Below are positions 55,274-64,000 of a stretch of 64,000 bases of DNA, in pieces. Numbering within the stretch: position 1 is the stretch's first letter; each line of letters opens with the position of its first letter. The notes under the pieces were generated by a model, which made no database searches, was not told the DNA's origin, and saw only the letters and a list, made by a program, of their open reading frames with translations. This stretch comes from Hypomesus transpacificus (Eukaryota; Chordata; Actinopteri; Osmeriformes; Osmeridae). Where the stretch lies: the NCBI RefSeq assembly GCF_021917145.1, contig NC_061078.1:5228576-5292575 (forward strand), read 5' to 3'. The position numbers were made by a program, and so were the translations under genes.

Positions 55274-55347
55274 GGCCCGTTAGCTCAGTTGGTCAGAGCG
55301 TGGTGCTAATAACGCCAAGGTCGTGGGTTCGATCCCCATACGGGCCA
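55274..55347 (+). tRNA. tRNA-Ile-AAT: tRNA-Ile(AAT), unit 18
   Basis: Consensus. Confidence 0.97.
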
Positions 55348-55427
55348 ACCACCCCTTTTTGGGGATCTTTTCCATTGCTTTATTTCGTTTGTGGCAAGGC
55401 TTTGGAATGCTACTGACTGGGTTTGGA

Positions 55428-55502
55428 ACGCCTATAGCTCAGTTGGGAGAGAGAGTTAGGCCGAGGGTGTCAAGGTCTCTGGTTTGATCCTCGGTTTGGG
55501 TA
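55428..55502 (+). pseudogene. tRNA-Phe-derived pseudogene, unit 18
   Basis: Same as unit 1. Confidence 0.66.
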
Positions 55503-55687
55503 AACCCGTGGTGTTTGCAAAATACCGTCTACTCAAGGAAGTGGTCAACGCGTCATTTTCAAAAAGGTCACGCCATAACACTGCAGACCACTGACTGGTC
55601 AGAGAGGATTGCGACACCGGACAAACCGGATAAACTTGTCTTATTGAACTAGCCGAGCCACTGAACAACAAACGAGCCGAAAAGCAT

Positions 55688-55760
55688 TGGAGAATGCGGG
55701 CATCGATCCCGCTACTTCTCGCATGCTAAGCGAGCGCTCTACCATTTGAGCTAATTCCCC
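55688..55760 (-). tRNA. tRNA-Ala-AGC: tRNA-Ala(AGC), unit 18
   Basis: Consensus. Confidence 0.96.
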
Positions 55761-55968
55761 CTTGCTCAGCAGTGGACGTTGGAGTCTTGCAAGACTCGTA
55801 GCTCCCGTTTAATCGCTTTCTTGACATCCCCTTGAATTTAGAGTGAGGAAAAACGACTTACAGCGTGGGCCGAATACGACCGGTCGTTTCACGCTGACAG
55901 GAGGTGGCGCCTAGGACATTGCATTTCCGCGGCTGGAGACAGTGTCCGCGGCTGGAGAGTGTGTCTCT

Positions 55969-56042
55969 GGCCCGTTAGCTCAGTTGGTCAGAGCGTGGTG
56001 CTAATAACGCCAAGGTCGTGGGTTCGATCCCCATACGGGCCA
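55969..56042 (+). tRNA. tRNA-Ile-AAT: tRNA-Ile(AAT), unit 19
   Basis: Consensus. Confidence 0.97.
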
Positions 56043-56122
56043 ACCACCCCTTTTTGGGGATCTTTTCCATTGCTTTATTTCGTTTGTGGCAAGGCTTTGG
56101 AATGCTACTGACTGGGTTTGGA

Positions 56123-56197
56123 ACGCCTATAGCTTAGTTGGGAGAGAGAGTTAGGCCGAGGGCGTCAAGGTCTCTGGTTTGATCCTCGGTTTGGGTA
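56123..56197 (+). pseudogene. tRNA-Phe-derived pseudogene, unit 19
   Basis: Subtype with gcttag in the A box and gggcgtcaagg after the anticodon arm. Confidence 0.62.
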
Positions 56198-56373
56198 AAC
56201 CCGTGGTGTTTGCAAAATACTGTCTACTCAAGGAAGTGGTCGACGCGTCATTTTCAAAAAGGTCACGCCATAACACTGCAGACCACTGACTGGTCAGAGA
56301 GGATTGCGACACCGGATAAACTTGTCTTATTGAACTAGCCGAGCCACTGAACAACAAACGAGCCGAAAAGCAT

Positions 56374-56446
56374 TGGAGAATGCGGGCATCGATCCCGCTA
56401 CTTCTCGCATGCTAAGCGAGCGCTCTACCATTTGAGCTAATTCCCC
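56374..56446 (-). tRNA. tRNA-Ala-AGC: tRNA-Ala(AGC), unit 19
   Basis: Consensus. Confidence 0.96.
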
Positions 56447-56654
56447 CTTGCTCAGCAGTGGACGTTGGAGTCTTGCAAGACTCGTAGCTCCCGTTTAATC
56501 GCTTTCTTAACATCCCCTTGAATTTAGAGTGAGGAAAAACGACTTACAGCGTGGGCCGAATACGACCGGTCGTTTCACGCCGACACGAGGTGGCGCCTAG
56601 GCCATTAGATTTCCGCGGCTGGAGACAGTGTCCGCGGCTGGCGAGTGTGTCTCT

Positions 56655-56728
56655 GGCCTGTTAAATCAGTTGGTCAGAGCGTGGTGCTAATAACGCCAAG
56701 GTCGTGGGTTCGATCCCCATACGGGCCA
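56655..56728 (+). tRNA. tRNA-Ile-AAT: tRNA-Ile(AAT), unit 20, A box damaged
   Basis: ggcctgttaaatcag replaces ggcccgttagctcag: the conserved G10 and C11 are both A, which breaks the D stem and the A box. Likely a pseudogene, although the anticodon and T arms are intact. Confidence 0.7.
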
Positions 56729-56808
56729 ACCACCCCTTTTTGGGGATCTTTTCCATTGCTTTATTTCGTTTGTGGCAAGGCTTTGGAATGCTACTGACTG
56801 GGTTTGGA

Positions 56809-56883
56809 ACGCCTATAGCTCAGTTGGGAGAGAGAGTTAGGCCGAGGGTGTCAAGGTCTCTGGTTTGATCCTCGGTTTGGGTA
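56809..56883 (+). pseudogene. tRNA-Phe-derived pseudogene, unit 20
   Basis: Same as unit 1. Confidence 0.66.
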
Positions 56884-57059
56884 AACCCGTGGTGTTTGCA
56901 AAATACCGTCTACTCAAGGAAGTGGTCAACGCGTCATTTTCAAAAAGGTCACGCCATAACACTGCAGACCACTGACTGGTCAGAGAGGATTGCGACACCG
57001 GATAAACTTGTCTTATTGAACTAGCCGAGCCACTGAACAACAAACGAGCCGAAAAGCAT

Positions 57060-57132
57060 TGGAGAATGCGGGCATCGATCCCGCTACTTCTCGCATGCTA
57101 AGCGAGCGCTCTACCATTTGAGCTAATTCCCC
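57060..57132 (-). tRNA. tRNA-Ala-AGC: tRNA-Ala(AGC), unit 20
   Basis: Consensus. Confidence 0.96.
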
Positions 57133-57340
57133 CTTGCTCAGCAGTGGACGTTGGAGTCTTGCAAGACTCGTAGCTCCCGTTTAATCGCTTTCTTGACATC
57201 CCCTTGAATTTAGAGTGAGGAAAAACGACTTACAGCGTGGGCCGAATACGACCGGTCGTTTCACGCCGACACGAGGTGGCGCCTAGGACATTGCATTTCC
57301 GCGGCTGGAGACAGTGTCCGCGGCTGGAGAGTGTGTCTCT

Positions 57341-57414
57341 GGCCCGTTAGCTCAGTTGGTCAGAGCGTGGTGCTAATAACGCCAAGGTCGTGGGTTCGAT
57401 CCCCATACGGGCCA
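57341..57414 (+). tRNA. tRNA-Ile-AAT: tRNA-Ile(AAT), unit 21
   Basis: Consensus. Confidence 0.97.
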
Positions 57415-57494
57415 ACCACCCCTTTTTGGGGATCTTTTCCATTGCTTTATTTCGTTTGTGGCAAGGCTTTGGAATGCTACTGACTGGGTTTGGA

Positions 57495-57569
57495 ACGCCT
57501 ATAGCTCAGTTGGGAGAGAGAGTTAGGCCGAGGGTGTCAAGGTCTCTGGTTTGATCCTCGGTTTGGGTA
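57495..57569 (+). pseudogene. tRNA-Phe-derived pseudogene, unit 21
   Basis: Same as unit 1. Confidence 0.66.
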
Positions 57570-57754
57570 AACCCGTGGTGTTTGCAAAATACCGTCTACT
57601 CAAGGAAGTGGTCGACGCGTCATTTTCAAAAAGGTCACGCCATAACACTGCAGACCACTGACTGGTCAGAGAGGATTGCGACACCGGACAAACCGGATAA
57701 ACTTGTCTTATTGAACTAGCCGAGCCACTGAACAACAAACGAGCCGAAAAGCAT

Positions 57755-57827
57755 TGGAGAATGCGGGCATCGATCCCGCTACTTCTCGCATGCTAAGCGA
57801 GCGCTCTACCATTTGAGCTAATTCCCC
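57755..57827 (-). tRNA. tRNA-Ala-AGC: tRNA-Ala(AGC), unit 21
   Basis: Consensus. Confidence 0.96.
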
Positions 57828-58035
57828 CTTGCTCAGCAGTGGACGTTGGAGTCTTGCAAGACTCGTAGCTCCCGTTTAATCGCTTTCTTGACATCCCCTT
57901 GAATTTAGAGTGAGGAAAAACGACTTACAGCGTGGGCCGAATACGACCGGTCGTTTCACGCTGACAGGAGGTGGCGCCTAGGACATTGCATTTCCGCGGC
58001 TGGAGACAGTGTCCGCGGCTGGAGAGTGTGTCTCT

Positions 58036-58109
58036 GGCCCGTTAGCTCAGTTGGTCAGAGCGTGGTGCTAATAACGCCAAGGTCGTGGGTTCGATCCCCA
58101 TACGGGCCA
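58036..58109 (+). tRNA. tRNA-Ile-AAT: tRNA-Ile(AAT), unit 22
   Basis: Consensus. Confidence 0.97.
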
Positions 58110-58189
58110 ACCACCCCTTTTTGGGGATCTTTTCCATTGCTTTATTTCGTTTGTGGCAAGGCTTTGGAATGCTACTGACTGGGTTTGGA

Positions 58190-58264
58190 ACGCCTATAGC
58201 TTAGTTGGGAGAGAGAGTTAGGCCGAGGGCGTCAAGGTCTCTGGTTTGATCCTCGGTTTGGGTA
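58190..58264 (+). pseudogene. tRNA-Phe-derived pseudogene, unit 22
   Basis: Same subtype as unit 19. Confidence 0.62.
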
Positions 58265-58440
58265 AACCCGTGGTGTTTGCAAAATACTGTCTACTCAAGG
58301 AAGTGGTCGACGCGTCATTTTCAAAAAGGTCACGCCATAACACTGCAGACCACTGACTGGTCAGAGAGGATTGCGACACCGGATAAACTTGTCTTATTGA
58401 ACTAGCCGAGCCACTGAACAACAAACGAGCCGAAAAGCAT

Positions 58441-58513
58441 TGGAGAATGCGGGCATCGATCCCGCTACTTCTCGCATGCTAAGCGAGCGCTCTACCATTT
58501 GAGCTAATTCCCC
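58441..58513 (-). tRNA. tRNA-Ala-AGC: tRNA-Ala(AGC), unit 22
   Basis: Consensus. Confidence 0.96.
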
Positions 58514-58721
58514 CTTGCTCAGCAGTGGACGTTGGAGTCTTGCAAGACTCGTAGCTCCCGTTTAATCGCTTTCTTGACATCCCCTTGAATTTAGAGTGAG
58601 GAAAAACGACTTACAGCGTGGGCCGAATACGACCGGTCGTTTCACGCCGACACGAGGTGGCGCCTAGGACATTGCATTTCCGCGGCTGGAGACAGTGTCC
58701 GCGGCTGGAGAGTGTGTCTCT

Positions 58722-58795
58722 GGCCCGTTAGCTCAGTTGGTCAGAGCGTGGTGCTAATAACGCCAAGGTCGTGGGTTCGATCCCCATACGGGCCA
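58722..58795 (+). tRNA. tRNA-Ile-AAT: tRNA-Ile(AAT), unit 23
   Basis: Consensus. Confidence 0.97.
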
Positions 58796-58875
58796 ACCAC
58801 CCCTTTTTGGGGATCTTTTCCATTGCTTTATTTCGTTTGTGGCAAGGCTTTGGAATGCTACTGACTGGGTTTGGA

Positions 58876-58950
58876 ACGCCTATAGCTCAGTTGGGAGAGA
58901 GAGTTAGGCCGAGGGTGTCAAGGTCTCTGGTTTGATCCTCGGTTTGGGTA
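58876..58950 (+). pseudogene. tRNA-Phe-derived pseudogene, unit 23
   Basis: Same as unit 1. Confidence 0.66.
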
Positions 58951-59126
58951 AACCCGTGGTGTTTGCAAAATACCGTCTACTCAAGGAAGTGGTCAACGCG
59001 TCATTTTCAAAAAGGTCACGCCATAACACTGCAGACCACTGACTGGTCAGAGAGGATTGCGACACCGGATAAACTTGTCTTATTGAACTAGCCGAGCCAC
59101 TGAACAACAAACGAGCCGAAAAGCAT

Positions 59127-59199
59127 TGGAGAATGCGGGCATCGATCCCGCTACTTCTCGCATGCTAAGCGAGCGCTCTACCATTTGAGCTAATTCCCC
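59127..59199 (-). tRNA. tRNA-Ala-AGC: tRNA-Ala(AGC), unit 23
   Basis: Consensus. Confidence 0.96.
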
Positions 59200-59407
59200 C
59201 TTGCTCAGCAGTGGACGTTGGAGTCTTGCAAGACTCGTAGCTCCCGTTTAATCGCTTTCTTGACATCCCCTTGAATTTAGAGTGAGGAAAAACGACTTAC
59301 AGCGTGGGCCGAATACGACCGGTCGTTTCACGCTGACAGGAGGTGGCGCCTAGGACATTGCATTTCCGCGGCTGGAGACAGTGTCCGCGGCTGGAGAGTG
59401 TGTCTCT

Positions 59408-59481
59408 GGCCCGTTAGCTCAGTTGGTCAGAGCGTGGTGCTAATAACGCCAAGGTCGTGGGTTCGATCCCCATACGGGCCA
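59408..59481 (+). tRNA. tRNA-Ile-AAT: tRNA-Ile(AAT), unit 24
   Basis: Consensus. Confidence 0.97.
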
Positions 59482-59561
59482 ACCACCCCTTTTTGGGGAT
59501 CTTTTCCATTGCTTTATTTCGTTTGTGGCAAGGCTTTGGAATGCTACTGACTGGGTTTGGA

Positions 59562-59636
59562 ACGCCTATAGCTTAGTTGGGAGAGAGAGTTAGGCCGAGG
59601 GTGTCAAGGTCTCTGGTTTGATCCTCGGTTTGGGTA
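59562..59636 (+). pseudogene. tRNA-Phe-derived pseudogene, unit 24
   Basis: gcttag in the A box as in unit 19, but gggtgtcaagg as in unit 1. Confidence 0.62.
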
Positions 59637-59812
59637 AACCCGTGGTGTTTGCAAAATACCGTCTACTCAAGGAAGTGGTCAACGCGTCATTTTCAAAAAG
59701 GTCACGCCATAACACTGCAGACCACTGACTGGTCAGAGAGGATTGCGACACCGGATAAACTTGTCTTATTGAACTAGCCGAGCCACTGAACAACAAACGA
59801 GCCGAAAAGCAT

Positions 59813-59885
59813 TGGAGAATGCGGGCATCGATCCCGCTACTTCTCGCATGCTAAGCGAGCGCTCTACCATTTGAGCTAATTCCCC
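59813..59885 (-). tRNA. tRNA-Ala-AGC: tRNA-Ala(AGC), unit 24
   Basis: Consensus. Confidence 0.96.
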
Positions 59886-60094
59886 CTTGCTCAGCAGTGG
59901 ACGTTGGAGTCTTGCAAGACTCGTAGCTCCCGTTTAATCGCTTTCTTGACATCCCCTTGAATTTAGAGTGAGGAAAAACGACTTACAGCGTGGGCCGAAT
60001 ACGACCGGTCGTTTCACGCCGACACGAGGTGGCGCCTAGGCCATTAGCATTTCCGCGGCTGGAGACAGTGTCCGCGGCTGGCGAGTGTGTCTCT

Positions 60095-60168
60095 GGCCCG
60101 TTAGCTCAGTTGGTCAGAGCGTGGTGCTAATAACGCCAAGGTCGTGGGTTCGATCCCCATACGGGCCA
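60095..60168 (+). tRNA. tRNA-Ile-AAT: tRNA-Ile(AAT), unit 25
   Basis: Consensus. The 5' flank has the gccattagcat variant. Confidence 0.97.
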
Positions 60169-60248
60169 ACCACCCCTTTTTGGGGATCTTTTCCATTGCT
60201 TTATTTCGTTTGTGGCAAGGCTTTGGAATGCTACTGACTGGGTTTGGA

Positions 60249-60323
60249 ACGCCTATAGCTCAGTTGGGAGAGAGAGTTAGGCCGAGGGTGTCAAGGTCTC
60301 TGGTTTGATCCTCGGTTTGGGTA
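60249..60323 (+). pseudogene. tRNA-Phe-derived pseudogene, unit 25
   Basis: Same as unit 1. Confidence 0.66.
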
Positions 60324-60499
60324 AACCCGTGGTGTTTGCAAAATACCGTCTACTCAAGGAAGTGGTCAACGCGTCATTTTCAAAAAGGTCACGCCATAAC
60401 ACTGCAGACCACTGACTGGTCAGAGAGGATTGCGACACCGGATAAACTTGTCTTATTGAACTAGCCGAGCCACTGAACAACAAACGAGCCGAAAAGCAT

Positions 60500-60572
60500 T
60501 GGAGAATGCGGGCATCGATCCCGCTACTTCTCGCATGCTAAGCGAGCGCTCTACCATTTGAGCTAATTCCCC
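60500..60572 (-). tRNA. tRNA-Ala-AGC: tRNA-Ala(AGC), unit 25
   Basis: Consensus. Confidence 0.96.
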
Positions 60573-60780
60573 CTTGCTCAGCAGTGGACGTTGGAGTCTT
60601 GCAAGACTCGTAGCTCCCGTTTAATCGCTTTCTTGACATCCCCTTGAATTTAGAGTGAGGAAAAACGACTTACAGCGTGGGCCGAATACGACCGGTCGTT
60701 TCACGCCGACACGAGGTGGCGCCTAGGACATTGCATTTCCGCGGCTGGAGACAGTGTCCGCGGCTGGAGAGTGTGTCTCT

Positions 60781-60854
60781 GGCCCGTTAGCTCAGTTGGT
60801 CAGAGCGTGGTGCTAATAACGCCAAGGTCGTGGGTTCGATCCCCATACGGGCCA
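60781..60854 (+). tRNA. tRNA-Ile-AAT: tRNA-Ile(AAT), unit 26
   Basis: Consensus. Confidence 0.97.
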
Positions 60855-60934
60855 ACCACCCCTTTTTGGGGATCTTTTCCATTGCTTTATTTCGTTTGTG
60901 GCAAGGCTTTGGAATGCTACTGACTGGGTTTGGA

Positions 60935-61009
60935 ACGCCTATAGCTCAGTTGGGAGAGAGAGTTAGGCCGAGGGTGTCAAGGTCTCTGGTTTGATCCTCG
61001 GCTTGGGTA
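60935..61009 (+). pseudogene. tRNA-Phe-derived pseudogene, unit 26
   Basis: Shares ctcggcttggg with unit 3. Confidence 0.64.
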
Positions 61010-61194
61010 AACTCGTGGTGTTTGCAAAATACCGTCTACTCAAGGGAGTGGTCGACGCGTCATTTTCAAAAAGGTCACGCCATAACCCTCTAGACCACTG
61101 ACTGGTCAGAGAGGATTGCGACACCGGACAAACCGGATAAACTTGTCTTATTGAACTAGCCGAGCCACTGAACAACAAACGAGCCGAAAAGCAT

Positions 61195-61267
61195 TGGAGA
61201 ATGCGGGCATCGATCCCGCTACTTCTCGCATGCTAAGCGAGCGCTCTACCATTTGAGCTAATTCCCC
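61195..61267 (-). tRNA. tRNA-Ala-AGC: tRNA-Ala(AGC), unit 26
   Basis: Consensus. Confidence 0.96.
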
Positions 61268-61475
61268 CTTGCTCAGCAGTGGACGTTGGAGTCTTGCAAG
61301 ACTCGTAGCTCCCGTTTAATCGCTTTCTTGACATCCCCTTGAATTTAGAGTGAGGAAAAACGACTTACAGCGTGGGCCGAATACGACCGGTCGTTTCACG
61401 CTGACAGGAGGTGGCGCCTAGGACATTGCATTTCCGCGGCTGGAGACAGTGTCCGCGGCTGGAGAGTGTGTCTCT

Positions 61476-61549
61476 GGCCCGTTAGCTCAGTTGGTCAGAG
61501 CCTGGTGCTAATAACGCCAAGGTCGTGGGTTCGATCCCCATACGGGCCA
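61476..61549 (+). tRNA. tRNA-Ile-AAT: tRNA-Ile(AAT), unit 27
   Basis: C in place of G between the D and anticodon stems (gagcctgg), the only change. Confidence 0.92.
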
Positions 61550-61629
61550 ACCACCCCTTTTTGGGGATCTTTTCCATTGCTTTATTTCGTTTGTGGCAAG
61601 GCTTTGGAATGCTACTGACTGGGTTTGGA

Positions 61630-61704
61630 ACGCCTATAGCTTAGTTGGGAGAGAGAGTTAGGCCGAGGGCGTCAAGGTCTCTGGTTTGATCCTCGGTTTG
61701 GGTA
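61630..61704 (+). pseudogene. tRNA-Phe-derived pseudogene, unit 27
   Basis: Same subtype as unit 19. Confidence 0.62.
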
Positions 61705-61880
61705 AACCCGTGGTGTTTGCAAAATACTGTCTACTCAAGGAAGTGGTCGACGCGTCATTTTCAAAAAGGTCACGCCATAACACTGCAGACCACTGACTGG
61801 TCAGAGAGGATTGCGACACCGGATAAACTTGTCTTATTGAACTAGCCGAGCCACTGAACAACAAACGAGCCGAAAAGCAT

Positions 61881-61953
61881 TGGAGAATGCGGGCATCGAT
61901 CCCGCTACTTCTCGCATGCTAAGCGAGCGCTCTACCATTTGAGCTAATTCCCC
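61881..61953 (-). tRNA. tRNA-Ala-AGC: tRNA-Ala(AGC), unit 27
   Basis: Consensus. Confidence 0.96.
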
Positions 61954-62161
61954 CTTGCTCAGCAGTGGACGTTGGAGTCTTGCAAGACTCGTAGCTCCCG
62001 TTTAATCGCTTTCTTAACATCCCCTTGAATTTAGAGTGAGGAAAAACGACTTACAGCGTGGGCCGAATACGACCGGTCGTTTCACGCCGACACGAGGTGG
62101 CGCCTAGGCCATTAGATTTCCGCGGCTGGAGACAGTGTCCGCGGCTGGCGAGTGTGTCTCT

Positions 62162-62235
62162 GGCCTGTTAAATCAGTTGGTCAGAGCGTGGTGCTAATAA
62201 CGCCAAGGTCGTGGGTTCGATCCCCATACGGGCCA
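62162..62235 (+). tRNA. tRNA-Ile-AAT: tRNA-Ile(AAT), unit 28, A box damaged
   Basis: Same ttaaatcag damage as unit 20, exactly 5,507 bp away. Confidence 0.7.
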
Positions 62236-62315
62236 ACCACCCCTTTTTGGGGATCTTTTCCATTGCTTTATTTCGTTTGTGGCAAGGCTTTGGAATGCTA
62301 CTGACTGGGTTTGGA

Positions 62316-62390
62316 ACGCCTATAGCTCAGTTGGGAGAGAGAGTTAGGCCGAGGGTGTCAAGGTCTCTGGTTTGATCCTCGGTTTGGGTA
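62316..62390 (+). pseudogene. tRNA-Phe-derived pseudogene, unit 28
   Basis: Same as unit 1. Confidence 0.66.
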
Positions 62391-62568
62391 AACCCGTGGT
62401 GTTTGCAAAATACCGTCTACTCAAGGAAGTGGTCAACGCGTCATTTTCAAAAAGGTCACGCCATAACACTGCAGACCACTGACTGGTCAGAGAGGATTGC
62501 GACACCGGATAAACTTGTCTTATTGAACTAGCCGCGAGCCACTGAACAACAAACGAGCCGAAAAGCAT

Positions 62569-62641
62569 TGGAGAATGCGGGCATCGATCCCGCTACTTCT
62601 CGCATGCTAAGCGAGCCCTTTACCATTTGAGCTAATTCCCC
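62569..62641 (-). tRNA. tRNA-Ala-AGC: tRNA-Ala(AGC), unit 28, variant
   Basis: Carries the ccctttacc change seen in units 4 and 14, but the acceptor and position 8 are normal. The flank has a 2-bp insertion (gccgcgagcc). Confidence 0.82.
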
Positions 62642-62849
62642 CTTGCTCAGCAGTGGACGTTGGAGTCTTGCAAGACTCGTAGCTCCCGTTTAATCGCTTT
62701 CTTGACATCCCCTTGAATTTAGAGTGAGGAAAAACGACTTACAGCGTGGGCCGAATACGACCGGTCGTTTCACGCTGACAGGAGGTGGCGCCTAGGACAT
62801 TGCATTTCCGCGGCTGGAGACAGTGTCCGCGGCTGGAGAGTGTGTCTCT

Positions 62850-62923
62850 GGCCCGTTAGCTCAGTTGGTCAGAGCGTGGTGCTAATAACGCCAAGGTCGT
62901 GGGTTCGATCCCCATACGGGCCA
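62850..62923 (+). tRNA. tRNA-Ile-AAT: tRNA-Ile(AAT), unit 29
   Basis: Consensus. The flank reads accgcccc before the T5 run. Confidence 0.97.
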
Positions 62924-63003
62924 ACCGCCCCTTTTTGGGGATCTTTTCCATTGCTTTATTTCGTTTGTGGCAAGGCTTTGGAATGCTACTGACTGGGTTT
63001 GGA

Positions 63004-63078
63004 ACGCCTATAGCTTAGTTGGGAGAGAGAGTTAGGCCGAGGGTGTCAAGGTCTCTGGTTTGATCCTCGGTTTGGGTA
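63004..63078 (+). pseudogene. tRNA-Phe-derived pseudogene, unit 29
   Basis: Same as unit 24. Confidence 0.62.
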
Positions 63079-63254
63079 AACCCGTGGTGTTTGCAAAATA
63101 CCGTCTACTCAAGGAAGTGGTCAACGCGTCATTTTCAAAAAGGTCACGCCATAACACTGCAGACCACTGACTGGTCAGAGAGGATTGCGACACCGGATAA
63201 ACTTGTCTTATTGAACTAGCCGAGCCACTGAACAACAAACGAGCCGAAAAGCAT

Positions 63255-63327
63255 TGGAGAATGCGGGCATCGATCCCGCTACTTCTCGCATGCTAAGCGA
63301 GCGCTCTACCATTTGAGCTAATTCCCC
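63255..63327 (-). tRNA. tRNA-Ala-AGC: tRNA-Ala(AGC), unit 29
   Basis: Consensus. Confidence 0.96.
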
Positions 63328-63535
63328 CTTGCTCAGCAGTGGACGTTGGAGTCTTGCAAGACTCGTAGCTCCCGTTTAATCGCTTTCTTGACATCCCCTT
63401 GAATTTAGAGTGAGGAAAAACGACTTACAGCGTGGGCCGAATACGACCGGTCGTTTCACGCTGACAGGAGGTGGCGCCTAGGACATTGCATTTCCGCGGC
63501 TGGAGACAGTGTCCGCGGCTGGAGAGTGTGTCTCT

Positions 63536-63609
63536 GGCCCGTTAGCTCAGTTGGTCAGAGCGTGGTGCTAATAACGCCAAGGTCGTGGGTTCGATCCCCA
63601 TACGGGCCA
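63536..63609 (+). tRNA. tRNA-Ile-AAT: tRNA-Ile(AAT), unit 30
   Basis: Consensus. Confidence 0.97.
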
Positions 63610-63689
63610 ACCACCCCTTTTTGGGGATCTTTTCCATTGCTTTATTTCGTTTGTGGCAAGGCTTTGGAATGCTACTGACTGGGTTTGGA

Positions 63690-63764
63690 ACGCCTATAGC
63701 TTAGTTGGGAGAGAGAGTTAGGCCGAGGGCGTCAAGGTCTCTGGTTTGATCCTCGGTTTGGGTA
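63690..63764 (+). pseudogene. tRNA-Phe-derived pseudogene, unit 30
   Basis: Same subtype as unit 19. Confidence 0.62.
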
Positions 63765-63940
63765 AACCCGTGGTGTTTGCAAAATACTGTCTACTCAAGG
63801 AAGTGGTCGACGCGTCATTTTCAAAAAGGTCACGCCATAACACTGCAGACCACTGACTGGTCAGAGAGGATTGCGACACCGGATAAACTTGTCTTATTGA
63901 ACTAGCCGAGCCACTGAACAACAAACGAGCCGAAAAGCAT

Positions 63941-64000
63941 TGGAGAATGCGGGCATCGATCCCGCTACTTCTCGCATGCTAAGCGAGCGCTCTACCATTT
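63941..64000 (-). tRNA. tRNA-Ala-AGC: tRNA-Ala(AGC), unit 30, cut by the window edge
   Basis: The 3' 60 nt match consensus. The window ends at accattt, exactly the position where the transposon joins in other units, so whether this gene is intact cannot be seen. Confidence 0.85.

Larger units (their letters stand above)
52298..64000. repeat. tRNA tandem array, block 5 (units 14-30), continues past the window
   Basis: Seventeen units in a row without a transposon. Units fall into sequence subtypes that recur: units 19, 22, 27 and 30 share ctgacaggagg, cttagttggg and gggcgtcaagg; units 24 and 29 share part of that set; units 20 and 28 share cttaacatcccc and ggcctgttaaatcag. Units 14-15 resemble units 4-5 of block 3. 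No coding sequence is visible. Confidence 0.95.

Noticed and set aside
52298-64000. Satellite or centromeric repeat
   Set aside because: The units are defined by functional-looking tRNA genes with promoters and terminators. There is no other sign of centromeric sequence.

Overview
The window looks like a stretch of teleost fish genome made almost entirely of repeats: a Helitron of the fish Helentron type, an L2-like LINE tail, tandem tRNA arrays, and a large multi-exon DNA transposon of the DUF6729 kind that is widespread in fish. No single-copy host protein gene was found. All protein-coding sequence lies on the minus strand and belongs to mobile elements.

Layout. (1) 1-7123: a decayed Helitron, minus strand, running from a cysteine-peptidase-like N-terminal part through a zinc/basic-repeat region, DUF6570, HUH Rep, Pif1-type helicase and the start of an EEP endonuclease. 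A 414-bp L2-like LINE tail interrupts the Rep domain. (2) 7124-13563: copy 1 of the DNA transposon, joined abruptly to the Helitron. (3) 13571-64000: a tandem array of 30 units of about 686 or 695 bp, broken by four more transposon copies (15031-22719, 23422-29975, 35507-43200, 44598-52290).

Each array unit holds a plus-strand tRNA-Ile(AAT), a decayed plus-strand tRNA-Phe-like pseudogene, and a minus-strand tRNA-Ala(AGC). The spacer between divergent Ala and Ile genes carries a 12-bp palindrome and a 19-bp tandem duplication next to tRNA-Ile.

The transposon is inserted at the same position inside the A box of tRNA-Ala each time, flanked by a 7-bp duplication (ccgctaa). It carries a minus-strand gene that I resolve into 12 coding exons with consistent phases, about 1,457 codons. 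The order is a Cys-rich N-terminus, a Pro/Ser/Ala-rich linker, a DUF6729-like zinc ribbon, an RNase H-like DDE transposase whose first Asp lies on a separate exon, and a C-terminal zinc knuckle. Insertion into a multicopy small-RNA gene, a 7-bp target duplication and a long-insertion DDE domain fit the Dada superfamily. Copies 2 and 4 look whole, copy 3 is an internal deletion derivative, copy 5 has one frameshift, and copy 1 is truncated and frameshifted.

The duplication differs from the normal array sequence (gagctaa) in the same way at all five right ends and three of four left ends. The simplest reading is one insertion that was later copied together with its tRNA units by unequal exchange, with gene conversion shuffling variants. 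tRNA genes, exons and boundaries were called by eye; family names rest on remembered motifs, not on database searches.
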